Source: Streptomyces bottropensis ATCC 25435
GTDB taxonomy: Bacteria; Actinomycetota; Actinomycetes; Streptomycetales; Streptomycetaceae
DNA: 64,000 nt
Assembly: GCF_000383595.1 (NCBI RefSeq)
Contig: NZ_KB911581.1
Span: 248,001 to 312,000 of the forward strand
Direction of reading: 5' to 3'
Under the pieces are notes generated by a model, which saw only the letters and a program-made list of their open reading frames with translations, was not told the DNA's origin and searched no databases. Of the stretch, positions 63,203 to 64,000 are shown piece by piece. Made by a program: the position numbers and the translations under genes. Every line of letters starts with the position of its first letter. The stretch's first letter is position 1.

Positions 63203-64000
63203 GGCGCAGAGGACCGCGTCCGCCGACGCCGACCCGTGGCTCGCCGCCCGGATCGCAACCGTATGGGACCTCCTGACCGGCCGCCCGGTGTCTCTGTACG
63301 CCGCGTCGGTGCTGCGCATCGGCTACGGGCTGCTCTACCTGCTCTTTCTGCTGCGAGAGTTCCCGCATCGTGCCGAGATCTGGGGTCCCGGCTCCGCGTG
63401 GACGCCCGCCTTGGCACGTCAACTCTTCGAGCAAACAGGGTGGTTCAGCGTCCTGACCCTGTCCGACAGCCGCGCCTACTTCGAGCTCTGCTACGTGCTG
63501 GCCCTCGTCACGACCGCGCTGTTCATGCTGGGCTGGCGGACCCGCGTCCTGTCCGTCCTCTTCGCCTTCGTGGTGACCTCGTTCCATGCCCGGGCGGTCT
63601 TCATGACGGACGGGGGTGACAACCTGATCCTGCTGATGGCCTTCTACCTGGTCCTGACGGCCTGCGGTCGACGCTGGTCGCTGGACGCGCGCAGGAACAG
63701 GCTGAAGACGGTTCGCGCGGGGACCGCGCCGGAACCGGCGGGGCGTCCCTTCACGCTGCAACTCCGCGACGCCCGCACCACCTTGATCACGGTGGTGCAC
63801 AACTGCGGCATGCTCCTGATCGCGGCACAGGTCTGCTTCCTCTACGGATCGGCCGGCCTGTACAAGGTCCAGGGACCTTCCTGGAGCAGCGGCACCGCAC
63901 TCCACTACGTCCTCAACCTCGAACTCTTCCGACCCTGGCCCGCACTCTCCCACTTCGTGGACGAGCACACACTCGCTGTCGCCGTCGCCGGCTACATGAC
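63192..64000 (+). CDS. HTTM-domain membrane protein (partial, window end)
   Basis: At least 269 aa, cut by the window end. Four or more TM helices with the HTTM (horizontally transferred transmembrane, related to vitamin-K-dependent gamma-carboxylase) signatures: SLYAASVLRIGYGLLYLLFL, RAEIWGPGSAW, TSFHARAVFMTDGGDNLI and GLYKVQGPSWSSGTALHYVL. The ATG at 63192 overlaps the DUF5819 gene (stop at 63202), so the two are coupled. Role unknown; gamma-carboxylase relationship suggests lipid or peptide modification at the membrane. Confidence 0.88.
   Translation, partial: MENEAQRTASADADPWLAARIATVWDLLTGRPVSLYAASVLRIGYGLLYLLFLLREFPHRAEIWGPGSAWTPALARQLFEQTGWFSVLTLSDSRAYFELCYVLALVTTALFMLGWRTRVLSVLFAFVVTSFHARAVFMTDGGDNLILLMAFYLVLTACGRRWSLDARRNRLKTVRAGTAPEPAGRPFTLQLRDARTTLITVVHNCGMLLIAAQVCFLYGSAGLYKVQGPSWSSGTALHYVLNLELFRPWPALSHFVDEHTLAVAVAGYM

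Overview
The window is typical Streptomyces chromosome. G+C is very high with strong third-position GC bias, GTG starts are frequent, many Shine-Dalgarno sites are GGAGG-like, secreted carbohydrate-active enzymes are numerous, and it holds a complete whiE-type spore-pigment polyketide cluster. No rRNA, tRNA, CRISPR array, intact transposase or phage module was recognised. I would call it core or near-core chromosome rather than an island.

Layout. 0-16.7 kb: a secreted pectate lyase behind a LacI-type palindrome, an alpha/beta hydrolase, a VOC protein, a PBP4-type DD-peptidase, a TerB-like protein, a cold-shock pair (csp then DEAD-box helicase), a four-TM protein, a PAS-GAF-PP2C-HATPase phosphatase, a DUF2637 membrane protein, an S12 serine hydrolase, a BrkB/YihY protein with a DUF4235 protein, and a secreted beta-helix protein. 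16.8-25.6 kb: an O-methyltransferase convergent to a whiE operon on the minus strand. In transcription order the operon is FAD hydroxylase, ORFI monooxygenase, ORFII cupin, KS-alpha, KS-beta/CLF, ACP, aromatase/cyclase and TcmI-type cyclase. 25.8-29.6 kb: a small membrane protein, then a patatin plus Baeyer-Villiger-type monooxygenase operon divergent from a TetR regulator over a clear operator. 29.7-32.9 kb: a sugar ABC importer (binding protein, ATPase, permease).

33-42 kb: a frameshifted small secreted gene, a GH5 glycoside hydrolase, a CE4 polysaccharide deacetylase, a MerR regulator with a structured leader, a second csp gene, a DUF5990 protein, an orphan ChvE-like binding protein, and small DUF4287, MSMEG_6728-family and DUF2945 genes. 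42.3-46.4 kb: a Ser/Thr kinase coupled to a membrane protein whose cytoplasmic half is an array of T-x-x-L repeats, then an acyltransferase-3/HGSNAT-like protein. 46.8-53.6 kb: an ECF sigma factor with its CU044_5270-type partner, a DUF5707 protein, a tandem-module histidine kinase with its NarL-type regulator, an SCO4225-type membrane protein and an AAA ATPase. 53.6-60.4 kb: a frameshifted membrane-anchored gene, then an operon of acyl-CoA synthetase, DUF3556 membrane protein and phytoene-desaturase-like FAD enzyme, divergent from a PucR-type regulator. 61-64 kb: an ice-binding (DUF3494) secreted protein with two opposite frameshifts and a repetitive Gly/His/Asp tail, then a coupled DUF5819-HTTM pair cut by the window end.

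From sequence alone the most interesting items are five. First, the kinase and its T-x-x-L array partner, which share an ectodomain motif. Second, the nearly identical 42-nt block upstream of both csp genes. Third, the ice-binding, DUF5819 and HTTM trio. Fourth, the acyl-CoA synthetase, DUF3556 and FAD enzyme operon facing PucR over an AGGTA-rich spacer. Fifth, a palindrome-containing mini-ORF that abuts the merR start. Four indels in three genes, at least two of them in G-runs, raise the possibility of assembly errors as well as real pseudogenes.
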